Below are positions 7,719 through 14,429 of a DNA stretch of 14,429 nucleotides, in pieces (positions within the stretch are counted from its first letter, which is position 1; the number at the start of each line of letters is the position of its first letter). The notes under the pieces are model-generated. The model was not told the origin of the DNA, ran no database searches, and saw nothing but the letters and a program-made list of their open reading frames with translations. Source of the stretch: CAYQMF01 sp964418595 (GTDB taxonomy: Bacteria > Planctomycetota > UBA1135 > UBA2386); contig CAYQMF010000147.1 of assembly GCA_964418595.1 (NCBI GenBank), positions 1 to 14,429 of the forward strand, read 5' to 3'. A program made the translations under genes and the position numbers.

Positions 7719-8603
7719 GTGCTCATCGACTGCCACGTCCACCTCAACAACTACCACGAGTCGTCGCGACGCCCGACGGCGGAGAACCTCGACGACCTGT
7801 TGCTGAAGATGGGGCAGCACGGCGTCGACCACGCGGTCGTGATCACGTCGTACAAGGTCGACCTCGACCGGCCGAGCGTCGAAGACCTGCTCGACCGGAT
7901 CGCCGGCCACCCCCGCCTCACGCTGGTCGAGGGGCTGCGCTGGCGCGGCGAACACCGCACCGACCTGTTCACCATGGAGGAGCGGATCCGCGACGGGCTC
8001 GTCAAGGGGATCAAGCTCTACCCCGGTTACGACAAGTACCCGATCGACGACCCCTCGCTCGAGCAGGTGTTCCGCATCGCCGGCAAGTACGACGTGCCGG
8101 TGATGATCCACACCGGCGACACCTACGCCAAGCACGCCAAGGTCCGCCAGGCGCACCCGCTGCTGGTCGACGACGTGGCGGTCGACTTCCCCGACGTGAA
8201 GTTCGTCGTGTGCCACCTCGGCAACCCCTGGTTCCAGGACACCGCCGAGGTCCTCTACATGAACGACAACGTGTACGCCGACTTCTCCGGGCTCACCCTC
8301 GGCGAGTTCAGCTACGAATTCGAGCGCTACATGGTGCAGCGGGTGAAGGACATGCTCATGTACATGGGCGATCCCGGGAAGCAGATCATGTACGGCAGCG
8401 ACTGGCCGCTGGTGCGCATGGGGCCGTACGTCAAGTTCCTCCAGAACCTCGATCTGCCCGCCGCCGCGCGCGAGAACATCGAGTGGCGCACGGCCGCCCG
8501 CCTGTTCCGCATCGACGTCGCAGCGATCGAAGCCGCGCCGCCGCTGCCCAAGCCGCCGGCCGCCGACGCGCCCGGCGAAGCACCGGTCCAGCCTACGCGG
8601 TGA
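7719..8603 (+). CDS. Amidohydrolase 2 family (COG2159-type) TIM-barrel metal-dependent hydrolase
   Basis: Predicted 294-residue cytoplasmic hydrolase starting at GTG 7719. The metal-site pattern of the family is complete: H6 and H8 in IDCHVHL, K99 in GIKLYPGY, H131 in VMIHTGDTY, H166 in VVCHLGNPW and D228 in YGSDWPL. The order and spacing fit the amidohydrolase-related group, whose members hydrolyse or decarboxylate small cyclic or aromatic acids; the substrate cannot be read from the sequence. The last ~27 residues (from 268) are an Ala/Pro-rich tail with no obvious role. The gene seems to be its own transcription unit, with a candidate promoter immediately before the start and a hairpin behind the previous gene. 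Its 3' end overlaps the end of convergent tatD by 11 bases. Confidence 0.88.
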   Translation: MLIDCHVHLNNYHESSRRPTAENLDDLLLKMGQHGVDHAVVITSYKVDLDRPSVEDLLDRIAGHPRLTLVEGLRWRGEHRTDLFTMEERIRDGLVKGIKLYPGYDKYPIDDPSLEQVFRIAGKYDVPVMIHTGDTYAKHAKVRQAHPLLVDDVAVDFPDVKFVVCHLGNPWFQDTAEVLYMNDNVYADFSGLTLGEFSYEFERYMVQRVKDMLMYMGDPGKQIMYGSDWPLVRMGPYVKFLQNLDLPAAARENIEWRTAARLFRIDVAAIEAAPPLPKPPAADAPGEAPVQPTR

Positions 8604-9408
8604 TCCCGGGCGTGCCCGGCATGCCGAAGAACGCCAGAGCCACCGCCGTGCTGCGCTCCGCCACCAGCTCGCGTGCTTCACCGCGACACTCCGCCACCGC
8701 ATCGAGCACCCACGGCAGGAACGCGGGCTCGTTGCGCGTGGTCTTCGGCCGCGGGCGCATGCTGCGCGGGATCAGGTACGGCGCATCGGTCTCGATCATG
8801 AGCCGATCGGCCGGCACGTAGCGCACGAGTTCGCGCAGGTGCTGGCCGCGCCGTTCGTCGCAGATCCAGCCGGTGATGCCGATGTGCAGGTCGAGGTCGA
8901 GGTAGGCGCGCAGCGCGCGCTCGTCACCGGTGAAGCAGTGCACGACGCCGTGTGCGAAGCGCGCGCGCTGCGGCGCGAGCAGGGCGTGGAACCGGTCGTG
9001 CGCGTCGCGCTCGTGCATGTAGAGCGGGAGCCCCACTTCGCAGGCCAGCTCGATCTGCGCGGCGAACCACCGCTCCTGCACGTCGCGCGGGCTGATGTCG
9101 CGGAAGAAGTCGAGGCCGCACTCGCCGATCGCGACCACCGGCGCGGCGACTGCCTGCGCGCGCAGGGTGGCGATCGTCCCCTCGTCGCAGCTCGAAGCGT
9201 GGTGTGGGTGGACGCCGAGCGTGCACCACAACCGGCCGGGGTGGCTGCGACCGAGTTCGACGCCCGCGAGGCTGTCGGCCACCGTCGACCCGGGTACCAC
9301 CATCGAAACGACGCCGGCGGCATGGGCACGCGCCAGGGTCGGCGCGAGGTCGCTGCGGAACGCCGCGCTCAGCAGGTTCGCGGCGATGTCGACGAGGCGC
9401 ACGCTCAC
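8593..9408 (-). CDS. tatD: TatD family metal-dependent DNase/hydrolase, true TatD type
   Basis: Predicted 271-residue cytoplasmic TIM-barrel hydrolase. It begins LVDIAANLLSAAF, matching the FDIGVNL-type opening of E. coli TatD rather than the HxH of YcfH/YjjV relatives. Other matching blocks are TLGVHPHH (63-70), AIGECGLDFFRD (93-104, metal-binding Glu96), MHERDAHDRF (131-140), HCFTGDERAL (157-166), GITGWICDERRG (177-188) and IETDAPYLIPR (205-215, Asp208). Lengths fit (E. coli TatD about 260). TatD is a 3'-5' exonuclease linked to DNA repair and apoptosis-like processes; it is not part of Tat export. The GTG at 9408 overlaps the TGA of the glycosyltransferase gene as GTGA, so coupled translation is likely; a second GTG two codons later is an alternative. 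Confidence 0.93.
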   Translation of the reverse strand: MSVRLVDIAANLLSAAFRSDLAPTLARAHAAGVVSMVVPGSTVADSLAGVELGRSHPGRLWCTLGVHPHHASSCDEGTIATLRAQAVAAPVVAIGECGLDFFRDISPRDVQERWFAAQIELACEVGLPLYMHERDAHDRFHALLAPQRARFAHGVVHCFTGDERALRAYLDLDLHIGITGWICDERRGQHLRELVRYVPADRLMIETDAPYLIPRSMRPRPKTTRNEPAFLPWVLDAVAECRGEARELVAERSTAVALAFFGMPGTPGITA

Positions 9409-11096
9409 CGCGGGGCCTCGCGGGGCGAGTAGCCGATGGGGCGGCGCACGCGCAGGATCTGGTAGAGGTCCGCGCCCGCACTCCCGAACGCGAAAGGCAG
9501 CGGGCCGATGTTGCTGGCGTAGAACCCCGCGCCGAGGCGCGCATCCAGGGTGCGTCCCCACGCAGGCACGGGGTCTTCGATGCGCTCGATGAGGCTCACG
9601 GTGTCGGGCGAAGGGTACTCGAGGTACGAGTTCGCGCTGGGCACCACGAGCACGTCGCCGGGATCGAGCTGCGAGGCGTGCTGGTCGAGGCTGCGGAAGC
9701 CGGCGCGCAACGCGTAGTACTGGAAGCCCCAGTGCCCCGTGATGTAACGCTGCCGGCCGGCGTCGGCGGCGACGCCGGCCATCCGCACCGTGGCGGCGCG
9801 GACCTGGTCGGCCCACGTCGCATCCGCGAGCGCCACGGCGAACGCCAGCGCCCCAGCGAGCCCGAGCGGCACGCGCCACGCGCGCGCCGGCACGCCGCGC
9901 TGCGCGAGGCGGGCGGCGATGAGGATGCCGACCGCAGGCACCATGGGCAGGATCGAGCGGCCGTTGTTGGTCCAGTTGACGAACGTCGCGAACACGAACG
10001 TGCCGGCGACCCACAGGCCGAGCAGCACGGACTCGGGGTTCCGCCACCGACGCAGGGCATCGACCACGAGCATGAGGACCGCCACTCCGCCCGCTGTGAG
10101 CAGACCCGCCTGGAGCGCCAGCGACCATGCGGCGACCCCACGCATCTCGAGCGCCGTGCCGGCCAGCGCGCGGCCCTTGCCGACGATGACGGTCACGAAC
10201 AGCGCAAGCACCGCGAGCCCGATCCAGTACGCGCGCCGCCACAGCCACGGCGCGAACAGGAGCGCGGGCGCCGCGCAGCCCCCGGCGAACAGGAGGCCTA
10301 CCCACGCCCGGTCGGTCCCAGCGCGAGCGCCTTCCTCCACCCGGTACTCCGCGGCGTCGAAGAACAACCCGCGCCCGTACAGGTGCGCGGTCCACAGCTC
10401 GTAGGCGACGAGCGCCAGGACCGGCACGAGCAGCCACGGCAGGGCGCGCAACGCCCGACGGCTCAGCGCGTATGCGGCGATCAGCGGGATCACCGCGGCG
10501 CCGAAGTACTTGGTCACCACCGCCGCGGCCGCGAGGCCGGCGCCGAGCGCAAGCCAGCCTTGGTGCCGGCGGCCGTCGCGCGCCCGGTCGAGCCCCGCCA
10601 CGAACGCCGCCAGCGACCCGGTGAACAGCGCGAGCATCGTCATGTCGCACATGACGCTGCTGCCCGAGACGAGGAACGCCGGCGTCAGCACCGCGAGCGC
10701 GGCCGCGGCGAGCGGGGGCGCGGCGCAACGCCGGCCGAGGAACCAGGTGCACGCCCCCACCGCCACTGCCGGCAGGAGGCACACCGCGTGCAGCGCGGGC
10801 TCGCTCCACCCGACGACCGCCGCCGCGAGCCCGAGCAGGTGGCCCATGAGCGGCGGGTTCTTGGTGACCTCGTGCATGGGCATGGGATGCCCGTACCAGT
10901 TCACCGGAAAGCCGAAGAAGTCGAACGGCTCGCGCTGCACGTGGGCGGCCAGCCACAGGAAGAGCGGATCGTCGATCGTGAACGCCTTGCCGAGGAACGG
11001 CAGGAGCGCAACGACGGCGAGCGCGGCCGCGGCCCAGGGGCCGCGCCACCAGGGTGAGGACCACCAGGGCGAAGAAGGGTCGGAGCCGGCGGGCAT
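9405..11096 (-). CDS. Polytopic membrane glycosyltransferase, GT39/PMT-like
   Basis: Predicted 563-residue inner-membrane protein with about 10-12 hydrophobic segments (for example 20-37, 104-118, 126-144, 182-208, 219-233, 289-305, 325-346, 356-374, 382-396, 408-423). The first extracytoplasmic loop carries the acidic pair D42-D43 (TIDDPLFLWLA), followed by KNPPLMGHLLG (79-89), the analogue of the HPP-type motif in PMT/ArnT proteins, and CDMTMLAL with D151. NNGRSILPMVPAVGIL (377-392) matches the late RxxLPxxP-type segment. Members move a sugar from a polyprenyl phosphate to lipid, protein or glycan on the outer face; donor and acceptor are unknown here. I chose the ATG at 11096; the open frame reaches 11213 but the added part is Arg/Cys-rich and lacks homology. 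First gene of a pair with tatD. Confidence 0.8.
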   Translation of the reverse strand: MPAGSDPSSPWWSSPWWRGPWAAAALAVVALLPFLGKAFTIDDPLFLWLAAHVQREPFDFFGFPVNWYGHPMPMHEVTKNPPLMGHLLGLAAAVVGWSEPALHAVCLLPAVAVGACTWFLGRRCAAPPLAAAALAVLTPAFLVSGSSVMCDMTMLALFTGSLAAFVAGLDRARDGRRHQGWLALGAGLAAAAVVTKYFGAAVIPLIAAYALSRRALRALPWLLVPVLALVAYELWTAHLYGRGLFFDAAEYRVEEGARAGTDRAWVGLLFAGGCAAPALLFAPWLWRRAYWIGLAVLALFVTVIVGKGRALAGTALEMRGVAAWSLALQAGLLTAGGVAVLMLVVDALRRWRNPESVLLGLWVAGTFVFATFVNWTNNGRSILPMVPAVGILIAARLAQRGVPARAWRVPLGLAGALAFAVALADATWADQVRAATVRMAGVAADAGRQRYITGHWGFQYYALRAGFRSLDQHASQLDPGDVLVVPSANSYLEYPSPDTVSLIERIEDPVPAWGRTLDARLGAGFYASNIGPLPFAFGSAGADLYQILRVRRPIGYSPREAPR

Positions 11097-11239
11097 GGGG
11101 TGAGCCGCGACGGATGCACCGACCGCGCCTCGGGGTTCCGGGCAGGCGGGCGGGAGCGTAGCGCAGCGGCGACGAAGTGCGAGGGCGTGCCTGCAATCGG
11201 TGCGCGCTCGCAAATGGCGACCTGCCTACCATCGCTCGC
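11097..11239. other. Divergent intergenic region, glycosyltransferase / pepE
   Basis: This 143-base GC-rich region must hold promoters for both divergent genes. For pepE see the hexamer at 11227-11232. For the glycosyltransferase the only -10-like match I see is TACGCT on the minus strand (11155-11160), which would leave a leader of about 52 bases. No clear operator or structured leader is visible. Confidence 0.35.
11227..11232 (+). promoter_or_regulatory. Candidate -10 hexamer (TACCAT) next to the pepE start
   Basis: TACCAT fits TAnnnT and is followed by seven bases and the ATG at 11240, again without a Shine-Dalgarno sequence. Spacing is right for a leaderless transcript. No convincing -35. 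Confidence 0.35.
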
Positions 11240-11950
11240 ATGCGCCGCCTGCTCCTGATCTCCAACTCGACCATGCACGGTCGCGGCTACCTCGACCACG
11301 TGACCGACGCGCTGCGCGACGTGCTCGCCGGCGGCAAGAAGCTCGTGTTCGTGCCGTGGGCGCTCGCGGACCACGATGGCTACGCCGGCAAGGCCGCGGA
11401 GGCGTTTGCACGGATCGGGGTCGAGGTCGCATCGATCCACCGCGCGACCTCGCCGCTCGCCGCGCTCGGCGCCGCCGACGCGGGCGGCGGCGGCGGCGGC
11501 AACACCTTCCGCCTCCTCGACGCGCTGCAGCGCACCGGCGCCGCCGCCGCCATCGCCGCACGAGCCGCCGCGGGCATGCCCTACATCGGCAGCAGCGCGG
11601 GCACCAACGTCGCCACCCGCTCGATCAAGACCACCAACGACATGCCGATCGTGCAGCCCGCGACCTTCACCGCGCTCGGGCTCGTGCCGTTCCAGATCAA
11701 CCCGCACTACCTCGACCCCGATCCCACGAGCAAGCACATGGGCGAGACGCGAGAGGAGAGAATCCGGCAGTTCCACGAGGAGGATCCGACCCCCGTGCTC
11801 GGGTTGCGCGAGGGCGCGTGGGTCAGCGTGCGCGGCGGCAAGGCAGTGCTTTCGGGCACGACCGGCGCGCGCCTGTTCGAGCGTGGGCGGGCGCCGCGCG
11901 AACTGACCACCGGCGCCGACCTCTCGTTCCTCCTCGGTGCCGGTGCGTAG
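11240..11950 (+). CDS. pepE: Dipeptidase E (alpha-aspartyl dipeptidase, peptidase S51)
   Basis: Predicted 236-residue cytoplasmic serine peptidase (E. coli PepE is 229) that cleaves dipeptides with N-terminal aspartate. The opening RLLLISNSTMHG matches the family. The triad is visible: nucleophile S119 in YIGSSAGTN, D134 in KTTNDMPI and H156 in FQINPHYLD, each one position from the E. coli residues 120, 135 and 157 as I recall them. KHMGETREERI (165-175) is another family block. I chose ATG 11240 because the family N-terminus starts there; upstream in-frame residues are Cys/Arg-rich and unrelated. Oddity: the hydrophobic strand that normally precedes GGGNTF (IVIV in E. coli) is replaced by AGGG, giving six glycines in a row from a GGC repeat. 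Converges on ribD with an 11-base gap. Confidence 0.92.
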   Translation: MRRLLLISNSTMHGRGYLDHVTDALRDVLAGGKKLVFVPWALADHDGYAGKAAEAFARIGVEVASIHRATSPLAALGAADAGGGGGGNTFRLLDALQRTGAAAAIAARAAAGMPYIGSSAGTNVATRSIKTTNDMPIVQPATFTALGLVPFQINPHYLDPDPTSKHMGETREERIRQFHEEDPTPVLGLREGAWVSVRGGKAVLSGTTGARLFERGRAPRELTTGADLSFLLGAGA

Positions 11951-11955
11951 GCGAG

Positions 11956-11970
11956 CGCGGCTCAGCCGCG
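11956..11970. terminator. Short hairpin at the pepE/ribD convergent junction
   Basis: CGCGGC (11956-11961), loop TCA, GCCGCG (11965-11970) form a perfect 6-bp stem between the two converging genes; the loop is the ribD stop codon. It reads equally on both strands, so it could serve both transcripts. No T-run on either side, so weak support. Confidence 0.3.
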
Positions 11971-13092
11971 GATGGCGGTGAACACGTAGTCGTCGCCGTA
12001 GGCGCGCGCGTCCGTCTCGACGAAGGTCCAGGCCCGCGCCAGCTCCCCCACCCCGATCCCGGCCACCGGCGACGGCGCCGACGCGCCGCCGAACACCTTG
12101 CCCGCCACGAACGCCACGACCTGATCCACACAGTCGGCGTCGAACAGGCTGCCGAGCAGCTTGCCGCCGCCCTCGACCATCACCCGACGCAAGCCGCGCG
12201 CGCGCAACACACGCCACGCGACGCCGAGATCGACGCGCCGCGCGCCGGTGCCCGGCACCGCCAGGATCTCGACCCCCGCCGCCGAGAGCGCCGCCCGGCG
12301 CGCAGGGTCGGCACCCTCGCCGACCACGGCGAGCACGGGCACGGCGCGCGCGGTCGTCGCGAGCTGGCTCGTCGAAGGCAGCGCCGCCTCCGGGTCGATC
12401 ACGATGCGCAGGGGCGAGGCGCCTTCGACGTGCCGCACGGTGAGCGCCGGATCGTCGGCGAGGACGGTGCCCATGCCGACGACCACCGCGTCGACGCTGG
12501 CGCGCAGCGCGTGGGCGCGCGCGCGCGCCGGCTCGGCCGTGATCCAGCGCGACTCACCGTCGCGGGTGGCGATCTTGCCGTCGAGGGTCATCGCCCACTT
12601 GCCGATGGTCCAGGGTCGGTCGAGGCCCAGCCAACGCCGGAACGGCCGGTTGATCGCGTCGCACTCCGCGGCGAGCGGGCCTTCGATCACCTCGACGCCC
12701 GCAGCGCCCAGTTGCCGCAGGCCCTCGCCGCGGTGGCGCGGATCCGGATCGCGACTGCCGACCACGACCCGCCGCACGCCGGCGTCGAGGATGGCGCGCA
12801 CGCACGGCGGCGTCTTCTTGCCGCCGCGCCCGCGTTCGCTGCTGCACGGCTCCAGCGTAACCACGAGCGTGTCGCAGCCGCCGTGCGCGTGCGCCGCGCG
12901 CAACGCCACGACTTCGGCGTGCGGGGCACCCCACGCGGCGTGGTAGCCGCGGCCCACGACTATCCCGTCTCGCACCGCGAGCGCGCCGACGCGCGGGTTG
13001 GGTTCGACGGTGCCGCGCCCGCGCAGCCCGAGTTCGATCGCCTCCGCCATCCAGACTGCGAACGCGTCGGGCGCCGAACGCACCGGGTTCAC
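11962..13092 (-). CDS. ribD: Bifunctional riboflavin deaminase-reductase RibD
   Basis: Predicted 376-residue cytoplasmic enzyme for two steps of riboflavin synthesis: deamination of the GTP cyclohydrolase II pyrimidine product, then NADPH reduction of its ribose side chain. The N-terminal deaminase domain (about 10-145) has VEPNPRVGALAV (29-40), the zinc motif H58-A-E60 and cysteines C83 and C97. The reductase domain (about 160-370) has KWAMTLDGKIAT (165-176), SRWITAEPARARAHALRA (181-198), GMGTVLADDPALTVR (206-220) and VEGGGKLLGSLF (306-317). Full length for the family. The zinc loop PCSSERGRGGKKTPPC is five residues longer between the cysteines than the common PCxHxGRTPPC form. The GTG start overlaps the TGA of miaB as GTGA, implying coupling. 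Other riboflavin genes are not in view. Confidence 0.94.
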   Translation of the reverse strand: MNPVRSAPDAFAVWMAEAIELGLRGRGTVEPNPRVGALAVRDGIVVGRGYHAAWGAPHAEVVALRAAHAHGGCDTLVVTLEPCSSERGRGGKKTPPCVRAILDAGVRRVVVGSRDPDPRHRGEGLRQLGAAGVEVIEGPLAAECDAINRPFRRWLGLDRPWTIGKWAMTLDGKIATRDGESRWITAEPARARAHALRASVDAVVVGMGTVLADDPALTVRHVEGASPLRIVIDPEAALPSTSQLATTARAVPVLAVVGEGADPARRAALSAAGVEILAVPGTGARRVDLGVAWRVLRARGLRRVMVEGGGKLLGSLFDADCVDQVVAFVAGKVFGGASAPSPVAGIGVGELARAWTFVETDARAYGDDYVFTAIRG

Positions 13093-14429
13093 CCCTGCGC
13101 CGCGTCCTCGGTGAGCAGCTCACCGAGCAGCCAGTGCTCGTTGGCCTGCACGATCCGCACCGGGGCGTAGCGGCCCACCAGCGACGCGTCGCGCGCCGCG
13201 AAGTGCACGATCCGATGGTGTGCGGTGCGCGCGCTCATCTTGCCCGCGTCGCGCGGGCTCCGACCTTCGACCAGGACCTCCGTCGTCGTGCCCACCAGCG
13301 CCGCGTGTTTCTGGAGCGAGTGTTCGGCCTGCAGCGCGAGCAGCACCTGGTTGCGGCGGGCCTTCTCGTCCTCGCTCACGTCGTCGACGAGATCGGCAGC
13401 GAGCGTGCCCGGGCGCGGCGAGTACTTGAACACGTAGCTCTGCGCGAAGCGCACCTCGCGCATGAACGACACCGTCTCCTCGAAGTCGGCCTCCGTCTCG
13501 CCGGGATAGCCGACGATGAAGTCGGAGTGCAGCTCCATGTCCGGCACCTTGGCGAGGAGCTGGTCGCGCCGGGCGAGGTAGCGCTCGCGCGTGTAGCCGC
13601 GGCGCATGAGCTTCAGCACCCGCGAGCTGCCGCTCTGCGCCGGCAGGTGCAGGTAGCGCGCGACTTTCGGCAGCTCCGCGAGCGCGTCGATCAGGTCGGG
13701 CGACAGGAAGTTGGGGTGGCTGGTGATGAAGGCCAGCCGCCGCAGCGCGGGGATCGCGTGCAGGCGGCGCAGCAGCTCGGCCAGGGTCACCCCCGGCCCG
13801 AGGTCGCGGCCGTAGGCGTTGACGGTCTGGCCGAGCAGGCACACCTCCGTGACGCCGTCGTCGCACAGGCGCTGCACTTCGTCGGCGATCACATCGATCG
13901 GCCGGCTCACCTCCGCGCCGCGCGTCGCCGGCACGATGCAGTAGCTGCACGGCATGTTGCAGCCGCGCATCACGCTCACGTACGCCTGGGCCCGCTGCGG
14001 GCGCAGGCGCACGTCGCGATGGATGGTGTCGCCGCTCACGCCCGCGTCGACCGCGAGCAGGCCCGCGGCCGGGAGCAGGCGGGCGCGGCCGTGCGCATCG
14101 ACCGCGGGCTCGAGGCCGGCGTTGCGCGTGCGCGCGGCGTCGACCTTCTGGTCGATGTCGCCGAATGCCGACGGGCCCACGACCAGGTCGACGTGCGGCA
14201 TGCGCGCCTGTAGGTACTGCTTGTGCTCCTGCGCCATGCAGCCGAGTACGCCGACCACGAGGTCGGGCTGGCGGCGCTTGCGCTGGCGCAGCAGACCGAG
14301 CCGGCTCCACACGCGATCCTCCGCGTGCTGGCGCACGGAGCAGGTGTTGAGCAAGACGACCCCCGCCTCGTCCTCGGATTCGGCGCGAACGTAGCCCGCC
14401 GCGAACAGCCGGCTCTCGACCAGCTCGGA
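13089..14429 (-). CDS. miaB: tRNA-2-methylthio-N6-isopentenyladenosine synthase MiaB (partial, N-terminus beyond window)
   Basis: The visible 446 codons run open to the right edge; only the extreme N-terminus, with the first cluster cysteine, is missing. A TTG at 14354 is not the start: in-frame codons to its right read SELVESRLFAAGY, the expected N-terminal helix. The radical-SAM methylthiotransferase adds the 2-methylthio group to i6A37 of tRNA. Visible are auxiliary-cluster cysteines in LNTCSVRQHAEDRV (C30 of the fragment) and GVLGCMAQ (C64), the radical-SAM triplet C157xxxC161xxC164 in RGCNMPCSYCIVP, LLGQTVNAYG, FITSHPNFLS, LPAQSGSSRVLKLMRRGYTR and DFIVGYPGETEADFEETV. NTCSVR and the GYTRERYL block point to MiaB rather than MtaB or RimO. 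The C-terminal ~65 residues are a TRAM-type RNA-binding domain. Ends in a GTGA overlap with ribD. Confidence 0.94.
   Translation of the reverse strand, partial: SELVESRLFAAGYVRAESEDEAGVVLLNTCSVRQHAEDRVWSRLGLLRQRKRRQPDLVVGVLGCMAQEHKQYLQARMPHVDLVVGPSAFGDIDQKVDAARTRNAGLEPAVDAHGRARLLPAAGLLAVDAGVSGDTIHRDVRLRPQRAQAYVSVMRGCNMPCSYCIVPATRGAEVSRPIDVIADEVQRLCDDGVTEVCLLGQTVNAYGRDLGPGVTLAELLRRLHAIPALRRLAFITSHPNFLSPDLIDALAELPKVARYLHLPAQSGSSRVLKLMRRGYTRERYLARRDQLLAKVPDMELHSDFIVGYPGETEADFEETVSFMREVRFAQSYVFKYSPRPGTLAADLVDDVSEDEKARRNQVLLALQAEHSLQKHAALVGTTTEVLVEGRSPRDAGKMSARTAHHRIVHFAARDASLVGRYAPVRIVQANEHWLLGELLTEDAAQG

Noticed and set aside
9409..11274. Upstream part of the frame that contains tatD, giving an apparent 893-residue protein
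   Set aside because: TatD homology begins at the GTG at 9408. The upstream part is Arg/Ala-rich and overlaps the membrane glycosyltransferase in another frame.
11200..13170. Plus-strand open frame of 656 codons across pepE and ribD
   Set aside because: It overlaps pepE in another frame and is antisense to ribD, both with intact catalytic motifs; composition is typical of a shadow frame.
14352..14354. TTG as the miaB start codon
   Set aside because: In-frame codons to its right encode the expected MiaB N-terminal segment, so the gene continues past the window edge.
1..14429. tRNA or rRNA genes, CRISPR arrays, IS elements, integrases or att sites
   Set aside because: I saw no cloverleaf-like gene, repeat-spacer pattern, transposase or recombinase motif, or long terminal inverted repeats anywhere in the window.

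Overview
The window is a gene-dense, very GC-rich (roughly 70% by eye) stretch of bacterial chromosome. It carries ten protein genes with short gaps and no RNA genes, insertion sequences, phage genes or CRISPR arrays that I can recognise. Three predicted secreted proteins (1449-2813, 4360-5979, 6029-7672) have the look of proteins I associate with high-GC Planctomycetota: an N-terminal signal peptide, a beta-rich body, and a C-terminal beta-rich module ending in an aromatic-x-Gln motif. A planctomycete-like host is therefore my best guess, but it is an inference; other high-GC phyla are not excluded. Shine-Dalgarno sequences are scarce and GTG starts are common. Several transcription units have a TAnnnT hexamer only 6-10 bases before the start codon, which suggests leaderless or near-leaderless mRNAs.

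Left part (1-4214). A secreted M28 metallopeptidase of the carboxypeptidase Q type (+ strand, start 65) converges on a two-gene minus-strand unit. That unit holds an SRPBCC-SDR39U1 fusion (TIGR01777-type NAD-binding epimerase family), followed 12 bases later by a secreted protein of unknown function.

Middle part (4215-8603). A 145-base divergent region separates that unit from a plus-strand pair. The pair is a secreted di-haem cytochrome c peroxidase/MauG-family protein and a secreted parallel beta-helix protein. Both end in the C-terminal module also seen in the unknown protein to the left. A GC hairpin follows, and then a COG2159-type amidohydrolase with its own candidate promoter.

Right part (8593-14429). 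The amidohydrolase runs 11 bases into tatD, the second gene of a minus-strand pair whose first gene is a GT39/PMT-like polytopic glycosyltransferase; they overlap as GTGA. A 143-base divergent region precedes pepE (Asp-specific dipeptidase E, + strand), which converges on ribD. ribD overlaps the end of miaB by another GTGA, and miaB runs off the right edge without its extreme N-terminus.

Most genes on the right are housekeeping: tRNA modification, riboflavin synthesis, peptide turnover and a DNase-type hydrolase. The less ordinary part is the 1449-7672 block. I see no defence system or mobile island. The most interesting items are the C-terminal module shared by three neighbouring secreted proteins, its fusion to a MauG-like di-haem enzyme, and the start-proximal -10-like hexamers.
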